This document shows positions 62,121 to 64,000 of a stretch of 64,000 bases of DNA, in pieces. Positions within the stretch are counted from its first letter, which is position 1. Each line of letters starts with the position of its first letter. Source of the DNA: a bacterium M00.F.Ca.ET.205.01.1.1 (GTDB taxonomy: Bacteria > Pseudomonadota > Alphaproteobacteria > Rhizobiales > Rhizobiaceae). The translations under genes and the position numbers were made by a program. Below the pieces are notes generated by a model, which was given only the letters and a program-made list of their open reading frames with translations, did no database searches and was not told the origin of the DNA. The stretch spans positions 787,989 to 851,988 of the forward strand of contig SRUQ01000003.1 in assembly GCA_004791255.1 (NCBI GenBank), in the 5' to 3' direction.

Positions 62121-64000
62121 TCAATTGTTGCTTGCCACCGGCGCCACCAGCGAGGTGATGCGGCGGATGGCGACGCGCCGGTTCTCGCGATTGGGCGCCT
62201 GCGTGTTGACCTTCAGATACTCCTCGCCATAGCCCTGCGTCGTCAGGTTTTCCGGCGGGATGCCGAAGGCGCTGGTCAGCGCTTCGGCCACCGCTTCGGC
62301 GCGGCGGTCCGACAGAGCGAGGTTTGCCTCTGGCCTGCCGACGGCGTCGGTGTGGCCTTCGATCAGGAAGGTCTCGGCGGGGTTCTTCTTCAACAGCTTC
62401 TCCATGGCGGCGGCGACGCCCTCCAGTTTCTGTACCTCGGTGTCGGAGATCGTGGACGAGCCGAATTCGAAGTTCAGCGTGTCGAGGTCGACGCGGCGTG
62501 CGATGTCGCGCACACGGGCCGAACGCTTGACCTCGTCGATGGAATAGAGGCGCTGGACCTTTTCCACCGGCGGCTGTTCGAGGAAGGTGTAGTAGTCGTC
62601 AGGGCTTTCGATGTCCTCGGACTCGAGAATGTATTGCCGGCGCGGAATGTTCAGCCGCATCGGCGGCAGGTCGTCGCCCGGATCGCGCCAGTCGCCGTCA
62701 TCCTGGTAGCTGCGCTCGTCGACATAGCTCAGCACATATTCGCGGCCGTCCGGCATGATTCGCGAACGCTGGATCACATCGCCGTAACGATTGCGGATGG
62801 TGACGATCTGGACGCCATTGTCGCGCTCCACCGTCTCGCGCCTGCGGCCTTGCGGCAGATCCTCGTAGTAGACGTCCCGGGCGCCGCGGTTCATGCGCGG
62901 AGCTTCATTGCTCTGCACGATAGTCTGGTTGTTGAACTGGATGATGACGCGGTCGCCGATTTCCTTAAGCACGTCGACGCCCTCGGGGCGGCGGCGGTCG
63001 CGAATGTTCTCGTCGGGCGCACGGTCGAGGCGCTTGCCCTTCTCCTGCGTCACCGGAACGATGCTTTCCGGCTTGATCGCCTGCTGGGCGGCCCTGTCAT
63101 CGGTGGGCGGCGGGCCCTGATCGACCGGAGCGACTACCGGTTTCTGGACCTGATCGCCTCCTTGCGGGGCGTTCTGCCCACTATTTTGCTGTTCGCCGTT
63201 CTGGTTGAGGGGCTTTCTGCCGCCTTGGCCGGTGGCGTCTTGGCCATTGGTATCTTGGCCGTTGCCGCCCTGGCCCTTGCCGCGCTTGCGGGCGGCATCT
63301 TTCTGGCTGTCGAGGATAGGGGCTGCATTCGGATCGGCAGGTGCTTCGCTCTGAACAGGGTTTTCGCCCTGCACGGGTGCTGCCTTCTGGCCATTGGCCG
63401 GCTGTTCGGCGTTGGTGGGGGCGGGCTGTTCGCCCGTGGCAGGCTGCTCGCCGGCTGGTTTCTCGGGCTTGGCCGGCTGCTCGCCCGTGACGGGCTGTTC
63501 GCCGGCTGGTTTCCTGCCGAGCTTCTTTGTTTTGTCCTGAGGCTGCTCACCCTGGATCGGAGGCTGTTCGCCGGCAGGAGCCGGTTCAACCTTCGGCGTC
63601 GGGGCGGTCTCGGGCACGGCGGCCGGCGCCTGTTCGGCCGGTGCCGCCTCGTTGTTCTGGTCCTGCTTGTGCTTCTTGCGCGGCTTGACCTCTGGCTGAT
63701 TATCGTTGGCGGGTTCCGCCGCGCCAGCCGGCGCTTCGGCGGCCGGCGCTTCGGTCTGCTGCTGCTGGTCGCGCTTCTTCCTGCGTGGCTGCTGTTCCTC
63801 GGCGGGAGCGGCCTGTTCGGCCGGCGCCTGTTCGGTCTGCTGCTGCTGGTCGCGCTTCTTCCTGCGTGGCTGCTGTTCCTCGGCGGGAGCAGCCTGTTCG
63901 GCCGGCGCCTGTTCGGTCTGCTGCTGCTGGTCGCGCTTCTTCCTGCGCGGCTGCTGCTCCTCGGCGGGAGCAGCCTGCTCGGCCGGCGCCTGTTCGGTCT
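62121..64000 (-). CDS. OmpA-domain protein with low-complexity repeats, N-terminus outside window
   Basis: This minus-strand frame enters from the right edge, so its start is missing; more than 620 residues are visible. The N-terminal visible part is a Gln/Pro/Ala/Glu-rich region with three 27-residue repeats (81-bp DNA repeats) built from PAEEQQPRRKKRD, DQQQQTE and APAEQAAPAEE, then further GEQPAxGEQ-type motifs and a QKDAARKRGKGQGGNGQD stretch. A middle domain (about 62.6-63.0 kb) with QIVTIRNRYGDVIQRSRIMP precedes a C-terminal OmpA/MotB peptidoglycan-binding domain (EGHTDAVG, LSDRRAEAVAEAL, GYGEEYL). It is likely an outer-membrane or surface-linked protein. The stop at 62121 is followed by a terminator. 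Confidence 0.85.
   Translation of the reverse strand, partial: TEQAPAEQAAPAEEQQPRRKKRDQQQQTEQAPAEQAAPAEEQQPRRKKRDQQQQTEQAPAEQAAPAEEQQPRRKKRDQQQQTEAPAAEAPAGAAEPANDNQPEVKPRKKHKQDQNNEAAPAEQAPAAVPETAPTPKVEPAPAGEQPPIQGEQPQDKTKKLGRKPAGEQPVTGEQPAKPEKPAGEQPATGEQPAPTNAEQPANGQKAAPVQGENPVQSEAPADPNAAPILDSQKDAARKRGKGQGGNGQDTNGQDATGQGGRKPLNQNGEQQNSGQNAPQGGDQVQKPVVAPVDQGPPPTDDRAAQQAIKPESIVPVTQEKGKRLDRAPDENIRDRRRPEGVDVLKEIGDRVIIQFNNQTIVQSNEAPRMNRGARDVYYEDLPQGRRRETVERDNGVQIVTIRNRYGDVIQRSRIMPDGREYVLSYVDERSYQDDGDWRDPGDDLPPMRLNIPRRQYILESEDIESPDDYYTFLEQPPVEKVQRLYSIDEVKRSARVRDIARRVDLDTLNFEFGSSTISDTEVQKLEGVAAAMEKLLKKNPAETFLIEGHTDAVGRPEANLALSDRRAEAVAEALTSAFGIPPENLTTQGYGEEYLKVNTQAPNRENRRVAIRRITSLVAPVASNN
63750..64000 (-). 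repeat. 81-bp coding tandem repeats, three full copies plus edge
   Basis: TTCGGTCTGC recurs at 63750, 63831, 63912 and 63993, exactly 81 bp apart, and the copies are nearly identical. Being 27 codons, length changes keep the frame. The array continues past the window edge. Confidence 0.95.

Noticed and set aside
63750..64000. 81-bp repeats as a CRISPR or mobile element
   Set aside because: They are in frame, encode 27 residues, lack unique spacers and belong to the OmpA-domain gene.

Overview
The window looks like a chromosomal segment of a Rhizobiales alphaproteobacterium, most probably Mesorhizobium or a close relative. The coding DNA is GC-rich. The gene set (carA, a YqeY-type protein, dnaG and rpoD, with carB further away) and the protein style fit that group. 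Intergenic DNA carries GC-rich palindromic elements with GAA or TTC loops and a CCCAAAA/TTTTGGG element, both of which resemble dispersed repeats I associate with this genus. Assignment rests on recall of families, since no search was run. I saw no rRNA, tRNA, CRISPR array, transposase or phage genes.

Layout. 1-1.2 kb is an AT-rich patch with an unknown small ORF and a truncated ATPase fragment. 1.2-4.7 kb is carB, preceded by a 12-copy 8-bp tandem repeat. 5-13.8 kb holds small genes with their regulators: SH3 protein, phosphoesterase, ArsR/MFS, MarR/SDR, LysE/LysR, a dihydrofolate reductase-like protein and a PCMT-like protein. 13.8-15.9 kb is the manganese pair mntH/mntR. 16.2-20.8 kb has a secreted CxxCH protein, a zinc metallopeptidase and a Tet-type MFS pump. 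20.8-22.8 kb is carA and the YqeY-type gene. 22.8-31.5 kb holds an L,D-transpeptidase-like protein, a GNAT, the MerR/ZntA-type Zn/Cd/Pb export pair, an MFS pump, a DUF2061 protein, a Na/Pi symporter-like protein and an RcnB-like protein. 31.6-36 kb is dnaG and rpoD.

36-42.1 kb is accessory: an orphan ORF, a GYD protein, a frameshifted DUF333 gene, a His-tailed DMT exporter, a DCC protein, PadR, YiaA/B, a PspA-like protein with a TetR and three operators, and an HlyU-like protein. 42.3-48.4 kb resembles a catabolic patch: haloacid dehalogenase, EamA exporter, LysR, dimethylglycine dehydrogenase-like protein and GST. 48.5-57.5 kb alternates regulators and targets: MFS/Lrp/AzlCD, azoreductase/LysR, TetR-KAS-SDR and TetR/VOC. 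57.5-60.2 kb has a cytoplasmic HtrA-like protease facing a pseudoprotease-LuxR operon. 60.3-64 kb has an SDR, a UPF0114-type membrane gene cut by an in-frame amber codon, and the C-terminal part of a large OmpA-domain protein with 27-residue repeats that runs off the window.

How it works together. The backbone supplies pyrimidine/arginine precursors (CarAB), replication priming (DnaG) and housekeeping transcription (RpoD). The rest is mostly metal homeostasis (MntH/MntR, ZntA/MerR, RcnB-like), efflux and one-gene responses under adjacent local regulators. Several regulators have recognisable operators: MerR, MntR, MarR, PadR and two of the TetRs. The most unusual items are the active-protease/pseudoprotease/LuxR trio, the amber-interrupted membrane gene, the hairpin touching the dnaG start codon, the triple operator at the PspA/TetR pair and the TetR-KAS-SDR operon without an ACP.
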